A DNA stretch of 64,000 nt from Acanthococcus lagerstroemiae (Eukaryota > Arthropoda > Insecta > Hemiptera > Eriococcidae). The notes beneath the pieces are model-generated. The model ran no database searches. It was not told the origin of the DNA and saw only the letters and a program-made list of their open reading frames with translations. This document shows positions 12,040-26,044 of the stretch, piece by piece; the stretch's first letter is position 1; each line of letters starts with the position of its first letter. The position numbers and the translations under genes are program-made. The DNA lies in the NCBI GenBank assembly GCA_031841125.1, contig CM063109.1, forward strand, positions 10,020,321 to 10,084,320. The letters run 5' to 3'.

Positions 12040-12600
12040 TGAACTGAGCTACATTATAATCATACCTGCAGTGTTATCAGCTCGTGTTAATCGCATTATT
12101 TACAACGGTACTGCGCGAGTTCTCAAGTAATTATAAATCTCCGTAAATATTCCACGTGACAGATGACATATCTTGTTTCATACTTTCGCTAGCAAAACAA
12201 TATTCAATTGTTAGCCTCAATAACATTTTTGCCAGCGTGATACCGCGATAAAGCCTCGACTGCAGAATTCGTAAAATCTCGGAATTGCATACATTGTTTC
12301 TCGGTACCAGCCAATTATGATATTCGAAGTACTGCACTCGCCCCAGTTTGTCAACTCGACAAGAAAAGCGTGGCCGCGATTGTTCGGAGAATAAAAACGG
12401 TTCCAAGCTTCGGTAAACTGAATTGCCGGCACGTGTAGGGTACCAGAAAATTGTACCAACAATGGTGTCAAAAACACCACAAACTCGATGGTCATCGGTT
12501 CTTTCATCGAATGTACAAGAAGTTCGATTTTCCTTCGAATAGCGCGTGATCACAGGCGCTTTTAATTACGAAGCATTCTACATTACGTCAGCTTAGTAAT
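12040..12600 (-). other. ORF-bearing block of unknown nature
   Basis: Two overlapping minus-strand frames, 140 codons (12131-12553) and 96 codons (12217-12507), occur in sequence with more CpG and fewer A/T runs than the surroundings. I recognise no domain, and two long overlapping frames in one place argue against both being real. It may be an unannotated exon or a conserved non-coding element; nothing in the sequence decides. Confidence 0.25.
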
Positions 12601-14541
12601 TATATACACCGGCCTGCTCTGAAACAAATGAGAACTATCTGGAATCGTGATGGAAAGATTGCCGAGAATCTCCATTTTATATCCCGATGTACGAGAATAG
12701 GCGTATGAGTTCGATGATCTGACTCGCCATTCTTTTCATACATATGAAATGATGCACTGCAGTTACTGAAATAGAGGCAGTAATGGAGAGAAGTTTCATC
12801 GATATTTCGACTGGCTGGGAGACCTGAGTGGGAATTAGAGTTGCTGAAGAGCTAGAATCACATAAGTCTCTTGGATTGTGTTTCAAGACTATTTGCCACC
12901 AAAATAGTCCTTCTCAGCTTAAGCATGCTGTTACTCAGCTGAAGCAGATTCTCCTAAACATCACCAATACAACTGTCCCTGTTCATCAAGCGAAGAATTA
13001 AGGACCAGAGAGGTACTGTTTGGATTGGTACGTCTGAATTCCATTTGAACGATTTTAACCGATGAATGCTTTTCCAAAACGCAATGAGTGCTACCTAACT
13101 GATTGTTCAGGAAGCACAAAAACTACCTGTAGATCTGAATTTTAATTTTTCCCCCTTCGATTTCCCACAAAAGCTGATCTTTACCTTAATGGATACGACT
13201 AAGAAATTTAATTTTCAAAAAAAAAAAAAAAAATTCGTGAAAGTATGAACCAAAGAAAGCTACAAGAACTATACGTAATGCGTTTTGGAACTGGAATCCA
13301 TAGCGAATGAACTGCGTGTGAAATAATTCGATGACACAGGGTAGGCTCGCTACCATGATTTTTTACAACTAAATATTGTGACAGCATGAAGGAAGATTAT
13401 TTTTTGTTTCAAAATTCAGCAAAGAGTTACTGAGGAATTGAGGGTTCCACCAGAGTCATTCTGTGCCAGTTCGAACGGCAGTTGCTATCCACATCACAGA
13501 ACTTGACTAAACTCACGGGAAAAGTTCTAGTATATCCCTAAAGTATAATAATGCCAGTGGAGCTGTTTTGCAAAATATCGATTCGTTTATGAGATTTCGT
13601 TGTTTCTATGAAAAATCTGCTCATCGAATTTTCGTTGCACCTCGAAACACGAATTAAGGCAGGACGGAGCAGAAGAGCTTATTGAAATATATAAATGAGC
13701 AAAATCATTAAATTTTTTTTTCTATTTTTAATTTTTTTTTTTGAAAAGTTACTATCAATGGATTTAGCTGATTTTTTTCACAGATTGCAGTTGAAGGCTT
13801 TTTCCACTATTTATCAAAATCTAACGAAGGCACTTTTTAATTTATGAAAAAAAGATGTACATAGATTGCATTAACGTGGAAAATATGAGGCGGAAAATTC
13901 ATGCAGGCCATAATCTGAACGTTTACGCCAATCAGCGTAGTGCTTTGTCCCCTCAGGGCGAAAAAAGTTTGCGTGAAACTCCCCTCGATACAGTGAATAT
14001 AGCGACATTCAGCAGAAAAATCGGTTTCATGCAATGATTTTGCCTTCGGGGGAACAAACAGTCAGATTGGTGTGAACTTTCAGTATGTTAACTAGTACAG
14101 CAATTCGACCTGCACGAATTTTCAAATTCTTAAGTATATTTCCCACTTTAATGCAAATTTTCAAGATTCAGTACATTTTCTTAAATCAAAAAACATCGCC
14201 GCTGAATGTTGATAAGAAATAAAGAAAACCTTCTACTACACTATCGGAAAAAATCTATATTAATGTTTTCAAAAATCAACTGTAAATTTCACAATTGAAT
14301 GCGTCCATACAAAAAGGGCCTAAGTGAACTTAGAACTTTTTTCAATAAATGGTGTAGTTTGATTCAGCAGGTCACGAACACTATAGAACACCTCACATTA
14401 CAACGCTAACTGGCGCCCAACGGCCGCAACAGGGAATGAAACATAATTCCTTTGAAAAATAATAAATGTACATAGAGGTTCTATGACTTCCCTATGAGCT
14501 CCGTGATGTCGTTGATTACAATTCGGTGATACTTCAGTGAT
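12601..14541. other. Gene-free DNA
   Basis: No domain-bearing frame. An A-run lies at 13219-13233 and T-runs near 13711-13742. Mirror-image frames of about 60 codons at 13837-14037 on both strands show no recognisable similarity. Confidence 0.45.
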
Positions 14542-14792
14542 CAGTGGCGGAGCCAAGGGGGTGGGGGCATGCTTCCCTAGGCACCTGAAATTGAATGTAA
14601 AATATGCAAAAATGAGCAATTTTTTGCCTTTAAAACACGTTTTTTCTAAAAAGTTTCGCTCGAGCAGTAATTTTACCTTCATTTTTATAAAATAATCCTC
14701 TAATATCGGCGATTTTTAAAAAATACCTCAATTTTCCTTGAAAATCTTACTTTGCCCCTCCTCCTTTTGGAAAAATCCTGGCAACGCCACTG
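14542..14792 (-). mobile_element. hAT-type MITE family B, copy 2 (251 bp, reverse)
   Basis: The ends CAGTGGCGGAGCCA (14542) and TGGCAACGCCACTG (to 14792) are inverted. Flanking 8-mers are TCAGTGAT (14534-14541) and CCAGTGAT (14793-14800), 7 of 8 identical, a convincing hAT target duplication. The body is the reverse complement of the copy at 3828-4108, including the GCTCGAGCAGTAATTTTACC segment. Confidence 0.9.
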
Positions 14793-14800
14793 CCAGTGAT

Positions 14801-15466
14801 TCTCTAAGTTGAGCATCGACTTCTTGATCGTGGGTTACCACTATTTTATGTTATTTGAACGTTCAAGGTAAAAAGTCGCGAAAACCAGAGTTTATCCCCT
14901 TGAAAAGGAATGAAAAATGTTGCAGAAAGAACTGCCCTTCGAATTTCGTGTCACTTTCTCGATCGATTTTTAATAGATTTTCAACAATCTCAAAAGAAAG
15001 CCAGGATACGTTCCTCTGCGATAATATTTTCGAAGAAAAAGTGGTTTGAATGAAAAAGAATCCGAAAAGCTGTATGTAGTATTATTCGACCTAAGTACTC
15101 TTAGAAGACATGATGTTTATTTTTCGTGAATACTGACTTCCTTATGTATACTTCAGAGTATGTATGTGTATTTATTCTTTTTCAGCGTTCGTTTTCTATT
15201 GAAAAAGAAATAGAAAAAGTTATCCAAGAAAAAAGGTCTAACTTCGAAATAATCATAAGTAGATTACTAGTTATGCGCTCTCACACTTTCAAAAGCTTGT
15301 TTTTCAAAACGTAATTTTCGTACTTAGCCCCTTATCAATGGACGCATTCAATTTTGAAAACATATCTAATTTTATTTTCAATTTCCACTTTTGAAACATG
15401 ATTTTGCCCATTTACACCATCACAACGAGTGGTCTTCTCGCAAATCAATTCGATCACGAGATACGC
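14801..15466. other. No gene recognised
   Basis: Small frames only (14855-15049, 15126-15314); no domain or repeat end seen. Confidence 0.45.
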
Positions 15467-15835
15467 AAGGTGAAGTGCCAAATGTTGATCCAGGTATCGA
15501 ATGCAGATTCTTTTTTCAAGGTTCAATAAATCTTCATTGGAGCACTCGGGTCAAAATGTATGAAATGTTTCAGTGTGTCAGTCAATGTAATGAGCTAGAA
15601 ATTGAAATCTATCAAGAGATCAACATTTGACACTGGGTGTCAAATGTTTGTTGGATCTTTTTTGAAATCTCTATAGGTCAACACTGGCTGAACTTTCAAA
15701 AAGTTCAACTGAGAAAAGTGAAAGTAGACGGTTGAAATTCATTATTAATCGTAACTTCGGAGTTCAATACTGATATGGGGGGGGGGCAGCAGAAGCCATT
15801 TGGAAAAAGCCGATCAACATTTGGCACTTTACCTT
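15467..15835. mobile_element. 24-bp-TIR element family D, copy 1 (369 bp)
   Basis: The left end AAGGTGAAGTGCCAAATGTT followed by GATC (15467-15490), and the right end inverted (15812-15835), agree at 22 or more of 24 bases. The motif CAACATTTG/CAAATGTTG is repeated several times inside. A G-run lies near 15778. Two further copies, one of similar length, lie side by side at 28152-29090. No target duplication is evident, so the superfamily is not assigned. There is no coding capacity; the 15391-15630 frame is spurious. Confidence 0.8.
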
Positions 15836-17573
15836 AGCTGTTTTGTAAAATTATTAAAATCCAGAGAATGAATCGATATTTTGCAACACAGTTTCACTGA
15901 CATACTTTTGGGATAGTAGAACCTGTCCTGTGAGTTTGGTCAAAATTCAAGAAGTCGATGATAGAAAGCGTGAAGAAAGTTCATAAATAAAATACTTTTA
16001 CTGCGTTTTCAGAGAGATCACTCGAAATTTCAGGTAGCAAAAAATGGAGAAATGACTTAATAAATGTGAAAAAGGGCCAAAAAATGACCAGAATTTGAGA
16101 ACATTTACATTATTTTCCTTTTTGGTACTTCTCGCTTTATACGCTACTTCATTATATTATACTCGTATTTTTAACCCCCCAACTGACTAGCTGAAGTTGC
16201 GTTGGAAGTTTTCCTGCAATCTGCCAAAAAATTTAATTTCAATGTTATGTACACTGCACAAAGCAAGCACAAAAGAAAGGAAAAAATAATTTCTTCATAA
16301 TCAACAGAATTTCCAGAATTTGAAGGAGAAACTATCTCAAAAATGACTTAAATGACCACTGGGAAAATGACCAAAGATGACTCAAAATGGAAAGAATGAC
16401 CAAATAATCACTCAGCGTTTTGGAAATGAGCTTTTTAATGAAGCAGATGTTATGGTAACATAAAAGAAAATGGTTTTCTGCAATTCGACAAAAGAAATAA
16501 TAAGTTTCCAGGCCCCCCCCCAAAAAAAAAAAAAACTGAAAAAGTACAATGGTTGCGCTCTGTAAAGGCATCCCTCAGTTGACTACTTCCCCTTTCTCTT
16601 AATCAAACCTCATTTGCCACCTTTCTCCATACCGTCGTATCCTGGTTCTCGTTTCTCTCAGCATTCCTATTTCGAAGAATTTCGCTTCAATTTGAAACAG
16701 TAACCTCATCAAAAGCATTCCACGAGACATCGTGAGACGCTAAATCACCCCAAAAGCTGCCTTTACATTGATTCTGGCCAAACTATACGAAAATCTCTTG
16801 TGTTTACCAAATACTTTCGGACGTATCCTCGCACATCCGCGCCTCATTGAACTCGCTTTGGCAGCAGCTCAAGTAGCGCGGAACCGCGTACGACTGGGAA
16901 TGCATCCGGACAATTTGTACGAATAAATAAAAAAAGAAGAACAAGTTATTAAAACGAGCTAAATGTCAGAAAACATACATGCGTATTCGCTCGGGTATAA
17001 AGAGCACACCTACGAACGTGAATTTTCTTTTCGTCGGAATTCTGGACCAAATTGACATCGCGCCAGATGCGAAACAGTTGATGACCCACACGGTGGCTGC
17101 CGTCGCGACGCCAGACAACTTGCCTATTAATATTAATAACCCCTCGGTATATATGCGTGAATCTACACGGCGATTTACAACTATTTTATAATAAATACTG
17201 TCGCTGTGTTTATTTACAATAAATTATTATGGGCACCCATCAGCGTTTTTTTGAAACCGATATAATCGTACATGTGAGTAAAGACGTCCTCAAGTATCCG
17301 ACATTATCATTCTACACAGTGACCAAATTTTGGTTGAAAAAACAAAAATTGTAACTGGGTACAATCGGTTGATAAGTATTCAAACGATATATCCGCGAAA
17401 TGTACAAATATTACAGATTCGAGCTTCGTAATTAATTGGCTGGACGCACTCAGTAACTACTCGTATCTTTTCGGCAGCAGCGGATCTAGGACTTGTCGAA
17501 TAAGCCACCATGCAAATTGGTCCAGATGGTCCCATAGTTCAATAAGATTACGTTTAGGTTCATCTAGAAACCG
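15836..17573. other. Gene-free stretch with one CpG-richer patch
   Basis: 15836-16600 is AT-rich, with TGACC/TGACT words at 16345-16410 resembling the subterminal motifs of the element at 49957. 16780-17190 has more CpG and includes GGGTATAAAGAGC near 16995, a TATA-like word of unknown meaning. On the minus strand around 17010-17140 a short open frame of hydrophobic character exists, but I cannot identify it. Confidence 0.35.
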
Positions 17574-17822
17574 ATAAGACTCATGTTAAAACTCGTGGAG
17601 ACTTCATCAAGACACATTTCGAGTGTATTGACACTCCTTAAGACTGTATTCAGATTCATCGAGATTTGTTCGGACAATCTGAAGATTAATCCAATAATTG
17701 CTGAACCACGATCAAGACCATTAAGACTCTACTAAAACTCATCAAGACTCAGTTCACACTATCACAGACCATTAAGGCTCTTTACACATAGTATTACAAG
17801 GCTGATTAAGACTACGTTGAAA
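17574..17822 (-). repeat. AAGACTC array 3
   Basis: Recurring GATAAGACTCATG, GGAGACTTCATCAAGACAC, CCATTAAGACTCTACTAAAA, CATCAAGACTCAG and GATTAAGACTACG, with spacings near 20-40 bp. It is the same word family as the arrays at 5200, 10420, 29095 and 62720, in the AAGACTC orientation. Confidence 0.6.
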
Positions 17823-19703
17823 TTTGATTTTACTTCTTGCAATAAAGAACCAATTTCACTTACGACCGCATGTACCGCACTCCAACTTCCGGGTATTAGC
17901 TCATCATCGGCGTTTCAATTCCCCAGGGCGTTTACAAAAGTCGAAAACCAAAAATGGAGGCCATTTGAAAGACTCATAGGATTTCATTTTCTGGTGATGG
18001 GAAACTTTTCTCCGTTTAGCCCGGTTTATGGTAACTTTCATATAAAAAAATATTTAAAAAATGATCCTTTTCTAAATTTGCGAGGAAATTCTGAGGAACT
18101 GAGGACTCATTTTTTCAAAATAGGAAAGGGACTTCCATGAAATTTCACTTGAAAGACCGACAGATACGCTTCATTTCACCCAAGCAATTAAAACATTTCA
18201 TCAGGGGAGGGGCGGGAGGGGTGAGTGACCCCACCCCACGGATCTCTGAATTCAACATTTTTCGACAAATTCAACCAATTAGTCGGTATATTGGACCAGC
18301 TACCGGCAAATCAGGAAAATCGTCGACTAGGTAGGCATTTTCAAGGTCAGTCGATAAAACGTAATGACGGCCAAGCTTTTTTTATTGTTCGGTTGGATAA
18401 TTTTTTGCACCTAGTCGACATTTTTTGGGAAGTTTTCGTTCGGGTTTCGCCCATGTAAGACAGATTTTGAACGTCAGTCGGCAAAATCAAAATGATAAAT
18501 AATGGTTCTCCCTTGTTTTCTTTGGCTCAAACGGAAAATTTTTGTATCGGGTCAGCATTTTCGACCTTTTACCACCCCCACCCCCTCAAACTGACAGGAT
18601 TCGGCCTGCCGCTACATTTCATCCACAGTTCCATACCTCAAAAATAACATGAATTAGTTGAGAGTAGGTTGAGAAAACATTCCATATTCGATAAGAGCAT
18701 TGTAAGACGCTTGAAGTCTTGAGATTTATCCAACAGGGTGACTCAGTTTTGGAGGACAAGCTGGAAGTATGCTGGAGAACACGTTGAGAAAAACAAAAAA
18801 CTTTACACAAACACAGACACATTCTCGACATTAAAAGGTTTATACGATGAATGTTTTCCATGAATGTGATCAAGAAATTCTCCAAGTGAGGCAATGGATA
18901 GAAAACCAAACATAGATAACTAGTTACTACCTATCCTCAACATTACAAGCGGCCAAAAAAATTTGAAAATTTGGGGCATAAGAGATTTGAGAAAAATCTA
19001 AATCAATTCACACTCTAATAGTCCTTTCAAGGCTAAATATAGGCAAGCAATAAATAGGATTGACATATTCTTTTAAAAGTACTATACGTATTCGCAGCCA
19101 ATCTTGAAAAAGAAAAAATACATATATTGTGTTTTGAAAAAGTCCAGAATAAAATTCGAGAATTCTGACAACATTTCGCTGGAATTTTACAATCAACAAC
19201 TTCTTTACAGTATTCTCCGGACGGTAGCTGCGGACAGAATTGGAAAACAGAACAATAAGTATCTACAATATAGGTTGTCTATCATCGATCTTGAAGGGCT
19301 ATCAAGAGTCCAAATTCATGTGACTGGATTGCAATCTCTTCAACATTGGGATACACAACAACTATTTATGTTAGTTTTTGTTGCACGTTTGCTGTTCTAT
19401 CCACTGCCTCATTTGAAACACTGTCTGAATTAAAATGTTGCAATTAAATTCAAGGAGAATTCATATACTTTTTCCAACTGCAAAGCCTTATATCTCTTTC
19501 ATCTTTGAAAATACGCCATACAAGTATGTGAAGTTTTTAGTTCATCTTAACATGTACTCCAACATTTTTCCAGCTCGTCTTCCAAAATAGGAGACCTTAA
19601 CAGGCTGTACATGGGACAGCCTGGCAGAATTTTCATCTTAAATATACCTCTGCTTTTTCGAGATAGGAAAAAGATTCCTTTCTAAACATGCATCACTAAT
19701 TTC
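17823..19703. other. No gene recognised
   Basis: Plus-strand frames at 17817-18140 and 19104-19433 are about 107-109 codons, low-complexity and unsupported. The stretch 18190-18240 is G-rich, then C-rich, like the interior of the MITEs, but no matching ends were found. Confidence 0.4.
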
Positions 19704-20251
19704 TAAGGCAGGGAAAAATATGCAAATACATATTTTTTTGCTTACACTGCCGAATCTGAGCAATTTATTTTACATTTCATATCCTCCGAAGTCTGCACAT
19801 CAAATTTTAAAATGCATATTTTTGCGTAATTGAGAATACATGCATATTTCTGCATAGACAGTTTGACTAAAAACGAGGTTAGAACCCCGGAAATTTTTGA
19901 AATATACTCAAGAAATTATTAAAATGCAAATGAAAATCTGTAGAATGAAAAATACTTGAAGAGTCGCAACACGCAGAACCTCAGGGTCATGATAACCGGA
20001 TCTTTTTTGTTCGAAACTTTGAAAAACTATGTCTTCGTTCTATTGAATAAGAACTTTTTGTGAAAGAAAAAATAATAAATTTTGCACGCGTATCCATCTA
20101 CAAAAGTGTTTCAATTTTATGAAAAACACAAAAAAGTGAGAATAAATGGGGAATAGAAGCGCATAAAAATAAATGCATATATATATTTGCATATTTGGAG
20201 GAAAATAAATGCATATTTAAAAATAATGAGTGCATATCTTCCCCTGCCCTA
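19704..20251. mobile_element. Non-autonomous hAT element with TGCATATTT motifs (548 bp)
   Basis: The left end TAAGGCAGGGAAAAATATGC (19704) matches the inverted right end TAGGGCAGGGGAAGATATGC at 17 of 20. The flanking 8-mers CTAATTTC (19696-19703) and CTAATTAC (20252-20259) match at 7 of 8, the hAT duplication length. Subterminal zones near both ends carry many TGCATATTT or AAATATGCA copies, typical of transposase-binding subterminal repeats. It contains no coding frame; the minus-strand 61-codon frame at 20098-20283 is spurious. Confidence 0.82.
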
Positions 20252-20259
20252 CTAATTAC

Positions 20260-22649
20260 GAGTTTTGATTTAGGTCTATGCAAGGGCCATATTTAGGAGT
20301 GGTGCCCATAGAACCCGAGGCTCCCATCAAATACGAAAACATTACAAAGAAGAACATATCCTTGACGCATCTGAAAACATTACTGATTTTTGATTTATAA
20401 AGTGTTTCTTTTTTCTATGCTTTTGGACTCAACATTATTTAGGAAAATTGGAGTTCCCACCAATTTTCTCGGGGCCCAACAAAATGGGACGAAAGACGAG
20501 ACGGATTCGATGTTCCAGGTGTGTCAAAATGACTTTTCCAGGAGTGGGGGAGGTAAACTTTGTTCGCTGTACAACTTCAAACTAACCATTTATAAAAATT
20601 TGGAAATTTACAAGCCCAAACGAGAAAAACAAGTCGCAGTTCTTCAAAATTTACGAACTACTGACTTGTTAATAAGAACCCTTGCCTATCGCGACACTTT
20701 CCTGCCGGTATTCGTATAAATGTGCTTATTCTGCGATGTATTATTTTCACAGAGTTCGTAATTTTACATCAAAAATATCCGCAGTTACAGCACAAACCGA
20801 ACCGAAAATCCACGAGTACAACCGCCGACAAAGTGACATATTTCCATCAACCATTGCCAGTGGAATGACGTATTTCTCCTAACGCGAAAGTGATGCTTGT
20901 TTCGCGTGTTTTGATTTCTTTATCGCAGTTAAGGAAAAAAACACAAAAAAAAAACATGAGTGACATTCGGTTACGTCACCGAACAGTCATTAACATATCG
21001 AAGTGTAGGTACATTAGTTAACGACGAAGTACCTTTAAAGAATAGATTCTTTCTAGTGTTGATAGCGTAATTACGTGTACCTGATGGAAAAATTCAAGGA
21101 TAAGCAAGGTCGAAGCCAATTTTCATTTTCTGAAAGCTAATGAACGATCGTACAACTTACAGCTAAAACTAAAACGTTAACGCAACCTAATATTATATTG
21201 AGAAAGAACAACCTCATACTGAATTACGTACATAAACATACCGTCATATTTATACAGAAGAATAGTAAGTTACAAAATCAATTCAAGCAGCAGTCACTGA
21301 GATGGTGACATAATCTCTTACAAAACGAGTCAAACAGATTTCGTTCAAGAACACTTCCGAATACCCACTGATTCAATTATGTGAGGCGGAAGACTTTTCT
21401 GTAATGAAAGGGAAGGGGGCACTTCCAAGGAAGAGAAGACTTTTTCGAGGCGAAAAATCAAATTCTTGATGAAATGATAATTTTTTTTTTTTAAATAAAA
21501 CTTGTACGAGAAAGAGAAGTGGATTCTCCATTTCTCTACGTTTGTAATTGTAAAGTACGTGTATACGATTTTTTCGAAATCGCTGTGCCTCCCTCTCATT
21601 TGCAAATATTCAACTACTGATAGAACTCAACATTTTTTCATATTTTTAAGACCAAAGAAGTTGGGAAAGGAATAAATGGACTTTGACGGTAAGGTCTGGG
21701 GGAGCGAGGCTACGATGCTATACTTTTTAAAAAGTAGATTTTAGCTCCCCTAATAATAGATTTTCAAATTACTAAAGGGGTTAAATCGACCTTCCGAGGG
21801 ACTCCGTAGTCTGCAGATTTTCAAATAGTACAATTAGTAGACATTTATAGGACTATTTGGCTTTGTATAAGTAAAACGGTATTTTTAAAATCCAAGTTTT
21901 TCAATGGGGATTGAGGGTTAAATTCAGTGTGAAAAGGGGGCTAAATCAGTCTTTTAGGGAGCTTAGTCCTACACCAGTACCCTCGCACAGTCTGCCTATA
22001 GAGACAGGAACCAAGGATTAGCGATGAAACCATGAAGTAGAAAAAATGTAATCGAAAATTACTGATAGAAGTCATACAAAGGAGGTGAGAGGTACTTCCT
22101 TCCAGAGAATTTCTTCATTTGGCATTTCCAACAATACAAGTACTCCCTAAATCTGAATCAAGGCTTCAACAATAGATTCATTCAGTGACCATTTTCGCTG
22201 ATTTTTCAGCGTGTATTCGCTGACCGAATAAGTTACATACTCATGAATATACTGGTCCAGTGAGAAATACGAGGAAAACTTAGAAAAATAAGTGAAAATA
22301 GTCGGACGTTTATTTGAATTTAGAAAATAGATACTGAGGAAAAATTTCATGTACTTGGACCTTTTCGCAATCCAAGAATTAGACTGGTACAATCGTAGAT
22401 TTGTCCTCCTCATTCGGTGTATTTTAGGTTGCAATTCGGCTAATATGAACTTCCCCCTCCCCTCTCCATCGGGAAAATATGTATTGTGGAGAAAATGCAG
22501 GCATCGGAAGAATTCGAGGTTGGTTCTGTAAAGCTAGCTCACCACATTCGATTTTCGAAAACAATTCATTTGTGCTGAACTGACCAAAGTAGTACTAAAA
22601 CTGTGCCGCATTCAGTTTGGCCTCACACATTTCTTGAAATACACATACT
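20260..22649. other. Gene-free DNA
   Basis: No recognisable domain. Around 20285-20335 is a CAAGGGCCATATTTAGG segment resembling a hAT end, but no partner end was found. T-runs occur at 21481-21492. The 21660-21970 stretch has repeated TTTTCAAAT and GGGGTTAAAT words without clear units. Confidence 0.4.
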
Positions 22650-22973
22650 CAGGGTCGTACTGAACAATTTTTCCAGGGGGACGGGGGGGGGGGGGAGTTA
22701 AAATTGTGAAAGTCCCAACTGACTCAACTCAAAATAAATTTCCAAGTATGAAAGCAAAAGAAGAAAAACCTTATGACTTGTTAGGTTTTCCCAACTTCTC
22801 AACTCAATTCCCAAGTATCAAAGCAAAAAAAAAAAAAACCCTTCTAACTTGTTGGATTTTCCCAACTCGCCTGACTGAAATAGTAAATTTTCTCAACTGC
22901 TGAGTAAAAAATTCCTACGGGGAGGGGATTGGGGGGTGTAAAGATACCCGTACCCCCTATCGGCACGTCTCTG
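22650..22973. mobile_element. Probable hAT-type MITE with internal duplication (324 bp)
   Basis: The ends CAGGGTCGTACTG (22650) and CGGCACGTCTCTG (to 22973) are inverted with 9 of 13 matches, and a 14-base G-run lies inside the left end. No convincing target duplication was found. The interior holds two units of about 80 bp (from about 22714 and 22795) sharing AAGTAT-AAAGCAAAA, CTTGTT-G-TTTTCCCAACT. The open frame at 22706-22903 is explained by that duplication. Confidence 0.5.
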
Positions 22974-25900
22974 CATAAAACTGATTATCAAAAACGAAGA
23001 AAAGGAGAGAATGAATTCTGAAAGTGACAAGAAAAATTAGAACTTAAAAATCGAGAACAAGTACAGAGGACTTTTGCAAAACACAGTATATCCATTTTTT
23101 GGGATTTTTTTTTTGGAATCAGATGATGGATCCCCAACGTGTAACTTTGTCGATTGCAAAAGAACTCGTTTTCCTTTATGTTATCATAAAATTTACTAAT
23201 AAATAAATAAAATTAAATTTAAAAAAAAAAAAAAAAATTCTGAACTGCAGTATGAAATAATCTATTAATGTCGAGTGATTACCACAACTCATATTTCATA
23301 AACCACGAATTATGAGAGACAGGATTGTTTGCATTAACTGATTATTCTATTTATTTATTCATTACAAGCTCCACACGGCCATTTACGGGAGATGGGGAGC
23401 ACAAAAGTAGGTGAAAACTATTGACTACTTAAAAATAGTAAAATAAAAACTAAATAAGAGAAAGATAGACAGACAGACACGAGGGGGGAGGAGATAGGGA
23501 GGGGGTTGGGGGAAATCATGGATGGGAAGGGTGGGAACACAAGATTTGTACATTAGAATAAAAGCAATGGTAGGTAGTGGTGTGAAGAGAGAGTATCAGG
23601 TGAGTTACAGAAAGACAGGTAACTGGGGCAATATTTTTCTACGGAATTTTGTATTTCTTAGACAAAAGATATCAATTTCAGGAGATGGTAGTGCTAATTT
23701 ATTATACAGACGAACAACTGGGTTCAATCCACTAGAACGGTAACTTTCGGGTCGGGCGGTAATAACATGAAACAGCTCCCCTGTCCTGTTTGGTTGGGAT
23801 GATACTTCAATGTCTATTCGACTTAGTTTGAGGGGGGCGTCTATTTTGCTATGAAGGAGTTTGTATACATATAGTAACGAGAATAGCTGACGCCTTACCA
23901 GCAGAGTATCCATTTCGAAGCCTTTAACCAAGTCTTTGTATGGAATATCTAGCGGATAATATTCGAACACTTCTTATACAGGTACTTTAGAAATTTTTTT
24001 TTAGTTTTTCAATCTGTTGTATTCCAGTTTTCTTATACGGGCTCCAGATTACACTTACAATTTCTAGATGTGATCTCACGTACGCGAACTAAAGTATTTT
24101 GAATGAGGTCATGTTCGAAAAGTATGATCCTGCTCGCAAAATGAAACCTAAATTCCTAGTTGCCCTCATAAAGATGATCCTTGTAGGTTAGTTTGGAGTT
24201 TTTCGCAAATATTTTAGTCCTGAAAACGAAATTTATAGATCGCATTCTTGAGACTTAACTTTTATCATAAATCAGAGAGAAAATATCAAAACTGAGCTCC
24301 GTAGACAGTTTTTGTGCTCGCAGAAGCATTCAGAAATATGCACCTACAGTATCTTACAAGAGCAAATCTCAAATACACATCAACTATCAGAATCGAAAAT
24401 CATCCCAAGGATGATTCAGTCGGAATCAGTGCGTGCCTTGATACACGGAGGAAGGGGTATATTTTAGGAATGGGGTGAAAACTGAATACGAAAATATCTG
24501 AGCACAACTCAGCACAATTCAGCATAAAAAACTTCTAGCGGGTTCCAAAATTGCGGGGCCAGTACTGTTAATGATGGTATCAGACGAAAGAATAAGCTGT
24601 AGTTGGCGTTAATGTCAATATAATTACGAATTAGTCTTCCTCACATAATCACGTGACAGACACGCGACCACAGTGATCGAAATAATTACGGAAACCGTTT
24701 ACAGGTGCACGTGTATTTACCCGACCACCGACCCGATTTTACGAAGAGTTACACAATCCTTTCTTTCGGTGGCCATTCATTTTCGACAAACAAGCCCGAT
24801 GAAATTACACCGTAAAATCAAAAAACATCATTGTTTCGTCCAACACCCATTCATTCATTTCCCACATCATTAATCCATACACGTAACAATCGACGAACAA
24901 AACACTTCCAGCACATTATTAAATCCAAAGTGCAACTCCCACGTTCTCCCTGAATCGGAGGAGGACTTTTCTGCAAACGTAATATAAAACTGAGCTCCTG
25001 GCTTCTAGCTTCTTCATAAACCTGTGCATTCCGAGATTCGAAGTTTCAACTTCACTGTCCTCAGCCATATTACCCGGAGTAAATGACGAGGGAACACTTC
25101 CTATTGTATATATGAGGACAGCCGGATTACCAAAGTAATGCTCGGCGAACAACGAAATACACCTAAAAGTATTCGATTCGAAAAAGGTAAGACCAGTCCT
25201 CAGCAACAGCGCACCAGTTTATGAAATTATATGTACGCATAATATATCTAGGTGATACAGTCGCTAAGATACATCGAGGAAAGGGAAGCACGAATACGAG
25301 TATTAAGTCAGGTAGAACTGCCCGTATACCTTTATTTACATTGATAAGGCTTCTACCAAATGGGTCAAGGATTGTATCTACCAAATAGGGAACTGTACGT
25401 CGACTCCGCATATTCATTTCAGTAAAAAACAATCGCCTATCTCGATTGGATCATTTGATGATGAGCAGATGATGAAATGCGAGAAAAAAAGAGACGGACC
25501 GGTTTCACACGTATATCGACTCTCAGTGTTTTATAGGCCGAAAAATATTTGTTTGTAACAATGGTTCACATTTTTTCGATGCAGTTCCGATACACATGAG
25601 ATAACCTTTCTGCTCTTTGGTCACGAATGTAAACATATGGCATGGTATGGGTCGAGTCTGAACAAGAGAATCTGTAAGACAGCATCACATTCAGAGATCT
25701 CAAATACAACTGTAGCCCGAGAACTTGGAAGAAGAGTAAGTCACGTACTCACAGGTGAGAAGGCAATATTACTTCATAGGACAGAAGGTAATACATCACC
25801 GATGATAAGATGATGAAAACTGAAATACCTAAGAGCAAATCTGAATAAAGATCTTCGTCCTCGGGTGACATTAACAATGAAAAATATAAAAGCTATGGAA

Positions 25901-26044
25901 ATATTCCGCGAGCTGAACACCTCTAAAATCTCATTGCAAATCTCTGAACAGCGAATCCTGGTCACTTGCAAATCCGCTTTTCCTTCGTAATACACTCTTC
26001 TCAACTTATTGTAGGAAGAGCAAAGAGTGCCAATAATTAAGAGA
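22974..26044. other. Gene-free stretch, 3 kb
   Basis: An A-run lies at 23220-23236 and a purine-rich tract with GACAGACAGACACGAGGGGG at 23460-23520. Frames at 23605-23970 (minus), 24919-25206 (minus) and 25163-25432 (minus) are 89-121 codons without recognised domains. The 24919-25206 frame has plausible amino-acid composition but no splice or family support. At 24498-24536 words AGCACAACTCAGCACAATTC echo the 32-kb tandem repeat. Confidence 0.4.

Noticed and set aside
12131..12553. 140-codon minus-strand gene
   Set aside because: No domain, overlapped by another frame of similar length; kept only as an unexplained block.
20285..20335. hAT left end CAAGGGCCATATTTAGG
   Set aside because: No matching right end or duplication could be found.
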